A DNA stretch of 64,000 bases from Dactylonectria macrodidyma (GCA_020744425.1 JAGMUV010000002.1:3702501-3766500); one strand, 5' to 3'; numbered from the stretch's first letter, positions 1 to 12,157 are shown. The notes: generated by a model not told the origin, from the letters alone. A program made the numbers and translations.

Positions 1-1911
1 CAATCGATACACCAACTTCCCCATCTTTTTCCTTCAGTCTTTCCCTTCGCTCTCCTACATAAACCCTGCAACCCATACAACCTTGCAAGCCTCTTTGGGG
101 GGAACACCCCACGCCTTTGCGAGCCAGCCAAGGGGCCTGAGTGAAGCAAGCTCTCGGCGCCGCCCATTGAGGATGGGGTAGGAAGCGATATCACACGTCA
201 ACGGCCATCCCGGAGGACTGTACCCGTCATTGCTTGATTCAAATCCCCATGCCCACTCACATGCACATGCAGGCAGGCTCCCTCACACGCCCCCGTTTTC
301 GGTAATGCATGCAGATGAGGAGAACAAGGGACGACGGACAAACAGACAGCTGAGAGCCCCAGTATCGATGGGAGCAGGATTTAGAATTTTTCTTTCCTGT
401 CAGATTTTTGCTTCATTTTTTTTTTCTTTTGTGTACTTATTTTTCTGGTGGCGTGTTTGATAGCGCAGGAGAGCACAGGAGAGCTGCCCGTCTTGGGTAT
501 GCTACACCACGCTGCTTTGGGGTTTAGGTGGCTTGTCAAGAAGCTGAAGGCGGCGGTCATGGTGCATTGCATTGTGCAGAGACGGGTCGGTTGCTTATCA
601 GGACCGCAAGCACAGAAAAAAGCACCGACACGATTTCATGCAGTCGAGTATACGTAGTGAAGCTAGAGATACGGTGATATTGCGGCGGCAGTGCCTCTGA
701 TGAGAGACGGGATTTGCCAACAATTTAATATTCAAAGAATAATAACCGTTTCTTTCTCCCACGGCCATCCCCGAGTTTCAGCCCAACCCAGGGTTTCGTC
801 GTCGTCTTGCGTACTTCTGGGGGATGCCGGACGGAGGAAGGAACTTGAGTGGGCCCTTCCAGGCGGAGGACCGGGAGGAAAGAGGGAAAGAGGGAAGGGG
901 AGGGGGGGGTGGGGAGGGGTCCATCGATCCGAGCCCAAGGTCCAGCCCAGCGGAGCAAGAGCACTCAATCGAGGACGCAACTTCCAGGACAGCAGAAGCA
1001 ACCCAGGCAAGTTCGAGTTCATTCAAGCAGAGATGGAAGGAAGGCATGGAAGACGGAGGGTGGGTGTAGGGACCTGCGGTCCAAAAGCGGCCTGCTCTTG
1101 CTCCACTGCGAGTCTAATCGCACGGGAATCAGGCCGGTACCTGGCCAGGCGACGAGGGGGGCGTCCCGGGACAAGGAGGGGTGGTGCTATCTCTATCAGC
1201 TATTCGCCCCAGCGCCATCGGTACGTACCCCTAAACTATGTGTCCATCTGGTTATGTGTGTTTTCTCCCACTCACACAACCATCGGGTATCGCTCCAATG
1301 TAATCTGTACGTACACGACACAACAATCTCTTCTATCTATCCGTACCAACACTACGTATCTCTGCTCTTCGCCCGGGGGCACTACGCACGACTAGGCCTG
1401 ACTCTATCTTGGTCCGATAATGCTCCAGCCGTCCAGGGTCTGCAATCCGCCCTTGCCCACGCGTGGCTTTGGCTTGTCCACCAGTCCACACGTCCTCCAG
1501 TCCACAATCCACCAGCTTCGGACCATGGCCGGGCTCCTCTCTAGGCCGTTTTTTTCTCTCTCGCTTCTTTCCGTCGTCCCCTCGTTGATATATAGCCTCT
1601 CCCCGTTCTCGCATCTCTCGCATCCATCTCTATATCTATCTACATATCCATACCTGTCTCCTCCCCCACCCTTGACTCGGACAGTCTCCATCTTGTCCTA
1701 CCTTGTCCACTGTCGGGTCTTGACTCCCTGACTCTTTTCGCTCTGTGTGACGATTATTACTTCTTTTCATCATTGCTGTCGCCATTGCTACCTCAAGGAA
1801 ACAATCTACAACTCGCTCCTCCTGACCTCCAACTTTGAGTACACCGACGAATCGTGACAATCCGTCCCATATACCGAATCAAGGAACACACGCTCTCCAT
1901 CGACGCCCACC
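1..1911. other. Gene-free upstream region of the ammonium transporter
   Basis: No supportable gene is seen here; the open frames are low-complexity and lack recognisable domains. The stretch from about 1540 to 1850 is strongly CT-rich on the + strand, as in many filamentous-fungal core promoters and leaders, and leads directly into the transporter start codon. Several GATA-type sites lie upstream (listed separately). A CTTATC (GATAAG on the other strand) occurs at 594-599. Confidence 0.6.
1187..1341 (-). promoter_or_regulatory. Cluster of GATA-factor sites upstream of the ammonium transporter
   Basis: Read on the minus strand, GATAG cores occur at 1187-1191 and 1193-1197 in tandem, and again at 1333-1341 where two GATA cores overlap. 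Fungal nitrogen regulators of the AreA/NIT2 family bind HGATAR, usually in pairs, and control Mep ammonium permeases. The sites are 570-730 bp from the ATG at 1912. Binding is inferred from sequence and pathway knowledge only. Confidence 0.4.
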
Positions 1912-3606
1912 ATGTCTTACTCGTCAGTCGGGGCTCCGGCCGTCTTTAACGGCACCGACGAGGTCGGCGGTGATCCCAGTATGTCCGCCATTTACATCCC
2001 ATCCCATGAGAATACCAATTCATGGAAAAACGAAATCGAAGAAGAGAAAACCGTGGAATAGTCAAACTAACTCGTATACCTCTCATCCAGCAACCACCAA
2101 CCTCAACCAATGGTACCAGTCCGGTGACCAGGCCTTCATCCTCGTCAGCGCCTGTCTCGTCCTCATCATGGTGCCCGGCATCGCCTTCCTCTACTCCGGT
2201 CTCGCACGAAGAAAGTCGGCTCTTTCCATGCTCTGGGTCGTCATGATGTCCTTCAGCGTCATCGTCTTCCAGTGGTATTTTTGGGGCTACTCCCTCGCCT
2301 TCAGCCAGACATCCGGCAACCCTTTCATCGGCGATATGCACCACTTCGGCCTCCAGAAGGTCCTCGGAGCCCCCTCGGTCGGCTCGCCTCTCGTCCCCGC
2401 TCTCCTCTACTCCTTCTACCAGATGATGTTCTGCGCCGTCACTGCCGCTCTCACTGTCGGTGCCGTTGCTGAGCGTGGTCGCGTCATCCCCAGCATGGTC
2501 TTCGTCTTCTTCTGGGCCACCCTCGTCTACTGTCCTCTCGCCTACTGGGTCTGGAACGCCAACGGTTGGGGCTTCAAGAATGGTGTCCTCGACTACGCCG
2601 GTGGTGTCCCTGTCGAGATCGGCTCCGGCATGTCCGCCCTCGCCTACTCCTGGGTTCTCGGCCGACGTAACGAGAAGATGATGATGAACTTCCGCCCTCA
2701 CAACATCTCGCTCATCACTCTCGGCACCATCCTCCTCTGGTTTGGATGGCTCGGATTCAACGGTGGTTCTGCCTTCGGTGCCAACCTCCGTGCTGCCATG
2801 GCCTGCTGGAACTCTTGCCTCACTGCCATGTTTGCCGCCATGACCTGGTGCCTCCTCGATTTCCGCCTGGCCCGCAAGTGGTCAATGGTCGGCTGGTGCT
2901 CTGGAACCATCTCTGGTCTCGTCGCTGCCACTCCCGCCTCCGGTTTCATCGACCCCTGGGCATCCATCATCCTCGGCGTTGTCGCTGGTGTCGCCTGCAA
3001 TTTTGCTACCAAGGGTAAGTGAACCGATTTTCCAACTTCTCAAGAAACCTCACTAACTTCCTTCCAGTCAAGTTCCTGCTCCGCATCGACGACTCTCTCG
3101 ATGTCTTCGCTGAGCACGGTGTTGGCGGCATGGTTGGTCTTATCTTCAACGGCTTCTTCGCCACTGGCAAGGTCATTGGCCTTGACGGCGTCAACTCCGG
3201 CCTCACTGGTGGATTCCTCGACGGCAACTACGTGGTTCTCGGCTGGCAGATCGCCGCCATCGTCGCTGGCTCCGCTTATGCTTTCGTCATGTCCGCCATC
3301 ATCGCCAAGCTTATCGACTTCGTTCCCGGCCTGAAGCTTCGCGCCTCCGAAGAGGCTGAGCTCCTCGGCATGGACGACGACCAGCACGGCGAGTTCTCCT
3401 ACGATTACGTTGAGGTCCGCCGTGACTTCCTTGCCTGGAGCCCCCACCGTGAGGAGCCCGCTGAGGATGGTGATGTCCTCGAGCCCACCCACGGCATTCA
3501 CGAGCACCAGTCTATGATGCAGACTCCCAGCCTCTCTGACGAAGCCGTGACCAAGGCCGCTTCTGTTGACAAGTCACCGGAGAGCACCAACGAGAAGCGT
3601 GATTAG
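1912..3606 (+). CDS. Ammonium transporter, Mep/Amt family (Mep1/MeaA-like)
   Basis: Plasma-membrane ammonium permease of about 509 aa. Three exons: 1912-1978, 2091-3014 and 3068-3606, joined by GT-AG introns of 112 and 53 nt; splicing is in frame and the second intron has a CACTAAC branch site. The protein starts MSYSSVG and then shows the Amt fold from about residue 30 to 450, with 11 hydrophobic segments, the family signature DYAGGVPVEIGSG near 190-202, and AEHGVGG near 345-351. The cytosolic tail has the usual fungal segment DQHGEFSYDYVEVRRD. Of the two pore histidines of the family, the second is present (His347) but the first is Glu198, as in yeast Mep1/Mep3 and unlike Mep2. That points to a high-capacity transporter rather than a Mep2-type sensor. 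GATA sites upstream fit nitrogen control. It converges with the phosphatase gene at 4173. Confidence 0.95.
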
Positions 3607-4172
3607 GGGCTCGCAGTTGATTGAGTTGTAGCGTGGGTTAGACGTCGGCGTTTCTTTTGTTTTTCAAATCGGTCGTTGGGGCAAGCCGGCACAGGCGTCT
3701 TTTTGGATGAGCATCTTTTTTTTTCTTTTCTTTTTTTCTTTCGCAATGTACAATTGTAATACCCGCATGGTAGATGTATCCGGCTTTGAAAAAGCGACAT
3801 GCAAGTCAATTTGGACACATAACAACTTCTGCAGTCTGGTACTTGAGATAGTCGTGAGATCAAAATGTCAATATCTTCTCGAAACACAATTCCCACTTGG
3901 TCCTTTGAAAGATGTACAGTGAAAGTCATGTTTGGTTGGTTAGTCCATTACAATTGAAAGAAAATATTTCTATCCACTACCTATCCAAAACCTGTGGAAC
4001 CCTAGCCAATAAAATACCCAGCTGAACGCGATGCCAAATATCCCATACTGAGTGATTGATCCCTCCAGGGGATATGCGCAAGTCGCCCCAAGTCCCAAGT
4101 CTTCTACCTAAGTGTCTACAAATTCTGTCTACTCACCTAGTACCTTACATCTCAGCCACAAACAGGGTGACA
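3607..4172. other. Convergent intergenic region
   Basis: This 566 bp lies between the 3' ends of the ammonium transporter and the histidine acid phosphatase. It contains a T/C-rich stretch at about 3711-3740 and an AATAAA at 4008-4013 on the + strand, about 400 nt past the transporter stop. No gene is seen. Confidence 0.6.
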
Positions 4173-6218
4173 CTATCGAATTGGTCTGCCATCTTTTACC
4201 GTACCATAGGGCACCTTCTCATAGTCCCCGAAGCAAGCGTAGTCAAAGTCAGCCAATTCAGACATCTTATCCTGCACCTCTAGGAACGTCTTCAACTCAC
4301 ACCATCCGTCTTTGCGGTCAGCTCCGCACTCGGGGAAGCTCTTACCGAGTGGCAGTGTACGCTGGTTCAACACGAAGTGGATGTACTTGGTTTCTTCCCC
4401 CTCCTCATAGGCTTCCCGGTTCGCAGCAAGTGGTTTAGGCGTCTTGATAATCTCCATGTCAAGTCGGGCGCCAAAAGGTGTTATATGGCCAACGGTGAAC
4501 TCGTGTTCGCCGGGATATCTGTCCGCAGGGAGCTCTTCTCTGAACTGAGTGATGCCAAACGCAGTCAGAATGGAGACAATATTGGTGTCATGAGAGAAAT
4601 CGAAGTAGAGACTCTGGTTCAGTGGAAATGTTTCGGTGCTACTATCAAGTGTCGTATTGATTTGGGAACCAGAGTAACCCAGAGTATGGTTCTTGAGGCG
4701 CGCGATGACCTCTTGTTGGTAACCGATACCCACGGCTCGCTTTTGAGTGGAAGAGCATGTCAGATTCACGCATCATAAACGTAATGATTGGGAGCTTACA
4801 CTGGTGGGATGATTGAAAGCACTTCCAGCAGAGAAGGCCAAGTCAATCGAATAGCCAAAATGAATCCATTCCTCATACGTGAATAGGTCACAGAATTTGC
4901 TGAAGCCGTATGAGACAGTCTCATATGGACACATGGCCTGAGCAGCATATACGTCCTTAGGAGTCCAGTCAAACCCCTCCGTCATGTTCTGGAATCGAGC
5001 AGTGGCTGAAAACACAGCATGAGAAAAGAAAGTACTTGGAGACAAAGCTAGAGAAACGCACCGTCTTTGAGATATATATTATACCAAGTGCTAAGAGGCT
5101 CCAGATAGGATTTGTCATCAGAATTGGGGCAGTTTTGCGATCCGGCGAGGGAGTTGTTGAACCCCGTTTGCTCAATAATCACTTCAATGGTCGCATTTTT
5201 GGTCCTGTTGAGCGTAAGACGGGGGGGCAATTCGTTGGGTTAGGTTTTAACACACCATTCGAGGCCAAAGAACCCAGCCATCCAGTTCTCGGCGGACTTC
5301 AGCATACGGTCTTGAGTCTGTTTATATGTGAGTTTGAATCATGTTTTGTTAGTTCCGCAACGGTTCTCACATACAGTAGTCCGAACAATGAGCTTGGTAT
5401 TGGGGTTGTATAAGGCTCCGTACATATAGCTATGCAGAACACCTGGTAATGTCGGTCAGCTAGAGGACCATGGCATTGTATCGATGGGCCCAGCGGCCAG
5501 GTTACTCACCGGACTGGAATAATTCCTCCCGTCCTCTCGGTACCAAAATCGCGTGACCAAGCTCATACTTCCAGTCGTTGAGAAAAGCCAAGGGGCCATT
5601 GGTCTTGATTTTGCTAGAGTGATTGGCGATCAGTTCGCCTAATTCGGCGACCTCAGAGTTAGGAGTCGGGTATCGTGCACCATGACGAGACACCATCTGG
5701 ACCTGGATGATCTCGGCGCCCTCTGGCAGGGGATACTCGTTGACACCAAAACCAGGGCTCGGGTGGTAAGGGGAAAGATAGCCCATGTTGTGGAAGATGC
5801 TCTCGTTGCCATCTTTCATCCCAACAACGGGAATGGCCGTCTGCAGTGGCTCATTGGGGAAGAAAGTGTTGGTGGGATCAAACACTCGAGTCTGGGCCAT
5901 GAAGGCCGGCCGGCCGGTGGCTGTTGCGCCGGCCCACAGTTGAGGAGACGTCTGGAAATACTGGGGCACGTCCGGTGGAGAGCAGCCCGTGCCGGACCCG
6001 GGCCCGGAGAACGCCCAAGGCAAGGTAAGATAGAGATTGGCACCTAGTAGGATGACGACCAACCCAGAGAGGATGAGGGTGAGGGTCCGATATGGCCGAC
6101 TGGGTCCACGGGGCATCACGGGGGGTGTGGGAGGTGAGGCGCGGCCGTCATCATTAGCATCGATCTGGGCCTCATCCTGGTGGACCAGTTGGTATCGAGG
6201 CGCTGACGAGGCGGCCAT
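4173..6218 (-). CDS. Membrane-anchored histidine acid phosphatase (phytase-like, clade 2)
   Basis: Histidine-phosphatase superfamily, branch 2 (acid phosphatase/phytase), about 584 aa. Six exons on the minus strand: 6218-5510, 5442-5375, 5317-5256, 5204-5062, 5005-4800 and 4739-4173; all introns are GT-AG, 50-66 nt, and keep the frame. The catalytic RHGxRxP signature reads SRHGARYPT at about residues 177-185 (His179 is the phospho-acceptor), and the proton-donor HD pair reads FSHDTN at about 446-447. Instead of a cleavable signal peptide there is a cytosolic tail of about 44 residues followed by one hydrophobic segment (about 45-66), so a type II membrane protein with an extracytosolic catalytic domain is inferred. 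Cysteines and N-glycosylation sequons in the ectodomain fit the secretory pathway. The substrate (phytate or other phosphomonoesters) cannot be told from sequence. Confidence 0.9.
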
Positions 6219-9186
6219 GATGCTAGATTTGGAACAAGGACTATGCCAGTCTTACGTCCAAATGCCTTAGGTCAAACGTCCTGCTTGAGGTGACGTCAAC
6301 GAGGTGTCGGCGACGGGGGGTAAGAATCAAAAGAGAGAAGAGGCAAGAAGAAATGGCGATAAACGGGAGAGGGGTGGATTGGCGAGCTAACAGGCTCATC
6401 GACGTCTCGTCGCGGTAGGGGGCTGAATCCGTGGACGTGGACGTGGGCGTCGATGAGGATGCGGGATGCCTCGGCGTATCAGTGGCGTAACGGCTAGGCC
6501 TTGGCGTTCCCGGCAGTTGTCCACTAAGGAGCTGAGGGCTCGAGTTCAAAGACCAGATGGAAGCCCGAGTGGTTGGAAAGGGGGGCTGAGAGTTGGAACG
6601 CCTCGATCAGTTTAAGGGGGCGCGAAAAGAAGACGAAAGGCCTAGGGCGTGGGCTCCGTAAGGCAGCTGATGATTGCTAGCTCGGATCTATGCCGAACGC
6701 CTCTTGCTAGACGGGCGCGTTTCGTTGACTGGTTGGTCGACTGTCCTGGCTGGTCCCTGTGGATGTGCTTCTTTGGCGTTGAGGCGAACGCAGGCAATGC
6801 TGCAGGGCTGTGGTCGATGGTGTAGGATGGGTGAGCGCGACAAGGGGTCCGTGCACGAGGGCCAATGATTGGGCGGGTTCTGGCATCTGCACATCCGCGG
6901 AAAGAGCCAACATCAGCAGCGGGGGAAACAATGTCATTTGGGTCAATTCCATTCGTAGGTGTATACCCTGAGAAAATAAATTATGGAGCTGAGAATCCAC
7001 GGGGTGGAGAAACCCCCCCCCCCCACCTTTGCTTCGCACTGGGTCTGCGCACTGGGCTTGGCAACACCCCCTTTTGGGCTCTGGCCGGCTTGCCGAGCCT
7101 CAGGCCCCGTAGATCGATCGATCCATGGGACACTGACGCGGCGGGCACCAAGACGTGGGATGAAACAGAGGGGGCTGTTAAGCTATTGGTCTGCACACTG
7201 TGCCCAATCAATCGCCGCCTTGCTGTGGCCCTGTGGGCATCAGCGTCCCCACTCTCGACTCAATCTGCTCAGGCATCACTTGTTTCCACTTCAACTTATC
7301 TTAATCTCATCGCATCGTCATCGCAATCGCATCACACCCGCACTCCGCATCCGCAACGCTTAGCTCATGCAAACTGCACCGCTCACCGATTCATCACATC
7401 AACCTTGCCAACGGACCAAAACTCCAACGGCCAACGGCGCATTTCCATGACCCACGGTTCGTCTCGTCTCGTCTTCAGCTATTTGCAAGTCTCCGCCAGT
7501 CGTTACGGGTCGCCTCGCCCAACGCCCGCCACTCACTGGTGCTTTCGGTAACTTTCTTCTTCCCGTCCTTGACTCGGAACTAGCAGCCATCCGGGACCGA
7601 CGATGCTTGTGCTACTTCCCCCTTGCTCCCATGGTTTCGCCCCTGCTTGTATCTCCTGTCGCCTCCCCTAAACTTCCTCACCGCTATTGAACTTGCTTTG
7701 TATCTCCAAGCCCCGTCGAACGACATGTCCTCTGCCGAAGAAGCAATGCAACGGTATCGCAAAGAAGCAAGGAAACTGGAACGGTAGCATGAAAAAAGGA
7801 AGCCAATCCTAATAAAGTGCACTTCGGGGTAAGACGAAGCAATTAACGAAGATCCAACTAGGGTCTGACAAGGTCAACCTGACAATGAGGCAAAGCAACA
7901 ACACAAGGCATGTCAAGACCGAGCAAAAGCAAACCGCGCCGGGTTATCATCCGTACATACTATTGGGCAGTATCACCGTCACACGCATACCAGACTTCAC
8001 CGCATCCTCGTTGCATCAACCCAGGCAAGGAACAATGCTCCGAGATGGATTCCGAGGAGTTATGTCTTCGGTCTCCAGTAGCAAGGCGTCTCCACAGGCT
8101 CAGAGCCACCGTCTTGACGTTTCCCACCATGTTCTACACTGTTACACTGCACCCATCTGAGCCATCTCTTCGCGCCTTATTATAGCCCATCTCACATCGC
8201 TTAAACTGATTCTCTCTCTCCGTGTACCGGTCTCTCATATCGGCCCGCACGGACTCATCTCCGGTTCCCGCCCATCTGGCACAACCGGCGTGGGCGTCGT
8301 AGCCATGCGTCCTGCTCGGTTCACTCTAGGCGAGTTTGCGTGTAATTACGCCTAGGTGCCCTTCAGCCTGCCCCTTCCACGATCCACCTCGCGTCTTAAG
8401 CCCCCGATTCTCATCAGACCTCCACGTTTCGTCAAAATGAATGACGACGATCTTTTTATTCGCTATCTTGTGCCCGCATGCGTACAGAGTGGTACGTTTT
8501 AGTCACCCACCCAGTCGCCATGCCAATCCCCGATCAGCATGGAATCTGCCATAGCCAACATACCTGCTGAGGTACCCGATATTTCCTACCGATGCTAGAC
8601 ATGGCGTTCCGCCCCCATGCTGACCCAGCTGCCTGCCCCATGTTGCCCCATGCTAGGCTCTGATCCATGCACGGTCAGGAGAAACATCCCCCAACCCAGC
8701 AAGAGATGCAGGGTCTGGATCTAAGCCGCGAACCGTCACACCCCCTTCTACATTGGACGCCAGACACCAAACGTGGGAATTCATGGCATCCTTGCTATTG
8801 CTCTCATTAGGTCATTGCCATAAAACTCGATTCCAGTAGTCCACAGCCTATTAGTCTGTTTCCCCACTCCTACTTTCCGGTTCTAGGCAAAAAAAAAAAC
8901 CCCAATGCCAGACCAGTGCCAAGGTCGACCAAGACCAACGACGCGTTGTTGCTTTTCGTGACAGGACGCCGGATTAAACACACCTAAAGCCAGGTTGCCT
9001 GCAAATCAGGCTGCATGCAACATGTCCTTTTTGCACAAATTCAATTCCTTCCGACGCCATCCATTGGCCCATTCCTGTTGATCCCCCGAGTCCATAACCG
9101 ATGCCCCCGATGACCGTACTAATAATAGAAACTTTTCAGACACACGCGTACGCCTCATCACAAGTCTCGATCGTTGTTTCGTTTCC
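6219..9186. other. Gene-free region between phosphatase and dioxygenase
   Basis: About 3 kb with no supportable gene. It includes a C-run at about 7012-7023, CT-rich stretches around 7250-7700, and an A-run near 8889. One possible first exon begins with ATG at 8437 after a C/T-rich leader and is followed by a good donor (GTACGT at about 8492), but I could not find a convincing downstream exon, so it is not called as a gene. Confidence 0.5.
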
Positions 9187-10606
9187 TTAGTTCGCTTGAG
9201 AGCGCAGCGGGAAGTAGCCCTCCGGCATGGGCTCGATGTGCCAGACCTGAGGCCCGACTTCTTCAAACGCGGTGGCCCACTCCTGTCTCAGTTCTGCGGG
9301 AAGTTCCCAGCCGAGCTCATCATCACGAAGTCTCATGCGGACTAGGTGTCGGCGCTCCTTGGGCGCCTCTCCGTTGACGAAGCCCTCTCGTCGATGAAGA
9401 ATGGCAAGGTTGTTGATGAAGTGCATGTCGCCAGCGCGAGTGGATATTTCCAACTGCGCAGCCTTGGCAATGGCCTCAACTGCATCCAAAGTCTCAATCT
9501 GGCGCGCCGTCACCCCAGGAAGACCTGCGGGGCGTGGATGAACGGAGTTGCCCATGAGTGGGACCCGGCCAAAGTTGATCATCAATCGCTCTTGGTGGTA
9601 GTAGAGGATGGGTCTGCACTGGAATTGTGGCCTAGAGCATCGGGTGTCAGCTGGTTTCATGCTCAGCTGGTTTCATGCTCGGCTGGCAGCACAGGGTTGG
9701 GGATGATGGCACTTACATGGCAAATGGCCAGTCAGATCGAGCCAGCGTGCGGATCACATCTGGACGACTGGCGGCCAAAACATTGTAGACGGTGTATGCC
9801 GAGGAGATGATGCATTTACCTCCAGAGGCTGCCGTACTGCGCGTCAGCCAGCTAACAACGTCGCCGGCTTCCTCGTTGTGGAAGGTCTGGAATACAAGTT
9901 AGCAGGCGTGCTCAGAGAGCAAGGTGGGCGCAGGCGTGGCTACTCACAAGAGGAGAGGTGGAGTGACGGTGGTGTCCAGCTTTGAGCTGGGATGAGTTGT
10001 CGGCAATGATATGAACTGGTCCGTGTCAGTCTTGTGATGCAGCCAAGCGAACAATTTGCGGGATGTTTCTCACCCATCATATTTCCCTTTTTGTCCTGTC
10101 GGCCGTGACGGTTGGCAATGTACGACTGGATACCAAGATAGAGAACGGTGAGATCCTCGACCGAGTACTTTTGTTGATCCAGGCCTCGGATGACGCCAAA
10201 GCCCTTGCCTTGGTGAATGTCCCGGCGGATTTGGTCCAGTCGTGGGCCAAGGGTGGGAAGGGGAAAGTTGTCGCGCGCGACGAGATCTCCGTCCAAGCCT
10301 AAGGCTGTTTTGAGGTTAGAAAGGTGTCTTACCTCCATCGTGGGGAACCGCCAGAGACACACCTTTGAAGTGGTTGAGAGCATTTTCAGCTTCCTGCAGA
10401 TCAGATTCACTGAGCTGGTGGATGTAATCAGACTCATGATCCACAAATTGAGCACCGGTCCACGCCATGGGAAGATCCAGGACCCGTGGGAACCCGTCAG
10501 GGAGCCCTGTCGGCTCAACCACACGAACTGGACGCCCAGCGGCCGCACGGCCCAGCTTAAAGGCCGGGGCCGATCCAATGACTGGCACAGCCATTAGAGA
10601 TGCCAT
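9187..10606 (-). CDS. TauD/TfdA-family Fe(II)/2-oxoglutarate dioxygenase
   Basis: About 385 aa, five exons: 10606-10363, 10304-10074, 10015-9948, 9886-9717 and 9631-9187, with GT-AG introns of 58-85 nt. The product matches the fungal TauD/TfdA-like dioxygenases: an N-terminal arm, then the segment GFGVIRGLDQQKYSVEDLTV, then an iron-binding HxE pair (FHNEEAGDVVSWLTR, His184/Glu186), and the distal histidine in LAILHRREGF (about His317) followed by the arginine-rich strand RRHLVRMRLRD that would bind 2-oxoglutarate. No signal peptide is seen, so it is probably cytosolic. Such enzymes hydroxylate small substrates such as taurine or other sulfonates, but the substrate cannot be assigned. No pathway partner is adjacent. 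An alternative first donor at 10332 would leave a 28-nt intron and was rejected. Confidence 0.88.
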
Positions 10607-10687
10607 CTTGACTGGAGTGGTTTTTTGGTGCGATTTTCGTTTCTTTTCCTGGAGAACGAATCAGCACAGGCCATCACCACCATTACC

Positions 10688-10734
10688 GCAACATCGCAAC
10701 ATCGCAACAGCAACATCGCAACAGCAACATCAAC
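10688..10734. repeat. Short tandem repeat, CAACATCG/CAACAG units
   Basis: The sequence consists of alternating CAACATCG and CAACAG units, about six in a row. It lies 80-130 bp upstream of the dioxygenase start codon, probably in its leader or promoter. Confidence 0.75.
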
Positions 10735-12130
10735 ACGGGGGCCAACACCAACACCGCATGGTATGAAAGAGACGAAAGGGAAACTCACGACAAATATGGA
10801 TGAGCTCAAAGCTGATGATCAAAGATGTCGTGGCGTAAAGCTCTAGGTCAAGCGAGAGTATTTGAGTGGTAGTGGGCACAGTTGAGTAACGATGTTGAAG
10901 AGTTGAGAGAGTTGGACAAGTTGAGAAGGATGAGAAAGTTGGGAGAAGTGGGAGAGCTGGAGGACTTTGGTTGGGGTGGATGGGAAAGGGGAGGAGAGGA
11001 AGCAGGAGCCAGTCTCGTAGGAGGTAGGTACTAAGTAGGTAGGCAATAGGTAGGGAAGCTCTCGATGCGGTAACGGCAGTTGCTCTCGTTGGCCTTGTAG
11101 TCTTGTTGGCCGGGCAGGGCTAAGGAGGGGCAATGACGTTGCAAGAGAAGAAAGTGAGAAGGACCGGTGTATGAGATGAGTAGAGGGGAAGGTACGGAGA
11201 GAACGGGAGAACCAAGGCGAGAGGAGGAGCATACACAGATGCCTTATTATAGTCGCGTGCGGTAGGGAGATTGAACGGCATTGAAGGACGAGGCGGACAG
11301 CTACCTAGCAGAGCCCCTTTCTCGTCCCGCCTGGGCGTATGGCTTTGGCGTTGGCATTGGTAGTACGGCACGTAAAGACTTACATGAGCTTGAGGCGTGT
11401 GCTTTGTTACATCTGGCAGGACGCAGGTACCTCCGACCTTGAAGGTTGAGTAATGACAAGTCATCCAAACCCGATGCCGTGTCCACGCTGTACGCCCAAG
11501 CGGCAGGTAGCCCAGCAAGCAAGAAACCTACTAGACTGCAGAGCACGGTGCCTTACTAAGTTAAGGTACGGGACGGAGATACGAAACGAAACAACAAATC
11601 GGCTCGAAGCGGGAGGCAGCTCCTCCCGTCCCACGGCGTCAACGGGTCAGACGTCTGACCACCTACCTCAGACCAGCGGGAACACAAAGAGGAGGTCTCT
11701 TGCCTCCTGTCTCCTTCCTCGTGATACCCGATCGTGGCAATGAGTCTGCGACTGCAAGGATCGAGGCAAGCCACGGAGGGCGCTGGCATGGAAGGTGAGC
11801 CCAGAGGTTTCGACGACCCGTCGAGCTATCACTGGCCGGTGTGCTTGAAAAAAACAAAACCTGAGAAAAACCAAGGAAAGAAAATTTCATCTCCCTCCCA
11901 CCCCCTCCTCTAGGCGAGTCACAGGTCACCAGTCACCAGTCGTAAGCTTCCCAAAAACTAAGCCCCCCGGCGCAGAAGAAGGAGCAAAAAACGCTTTGGC
12001 GGTGGTTTGGGGAAGGGGGTGCTGACGATCGCCTTCCCAATGTCAATGCCCCGAGTCAAAAAAAGAGGCTTGCGTCTGGCTCTAGACCGGGCTGACGGTG
12101 CTCCATAACTCCACGAGTCCACGAGCCCAC

Positions 12131-12157
12131 AGCCCTGTTAGCCCTGTTAACCCTGTT
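12131..12157. repeat. Three 9-bp tandem units, AGCCCTGTT
   Basis: Two exact copies and one copy with a single change (AACCCTGTT), directly adjacent. It lies in a gene-free region. Confidence 0.75.

Noticed and set aside
225..245. tRNA B-box-like GATTCAAATCC
   Set aside because: No A-box, acceptor stem or cloverleaf can be formed around it. Other TTCAAATC/TTCGAATC matches in the window fail in the same way.
691..1395. A 234-codon + strand open frame upstream of the ammonium transporter
   Set aside because: Low-complexity composition, no domain, overlaps other open frames, and lies in a promoter-like CT-rich region.
5682..6047. + strand open frame of 121 codons
   Set aside because: Shadow of the histidine acid phosphatase exon on the other strand.
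10305..10332. A 28-nt intron in the dioxygenase gene
   Set aside because: Too short for fungal splicing; the donor at 10362 gives a 58-nt intron and the conserved HFKALGLDGD junction.
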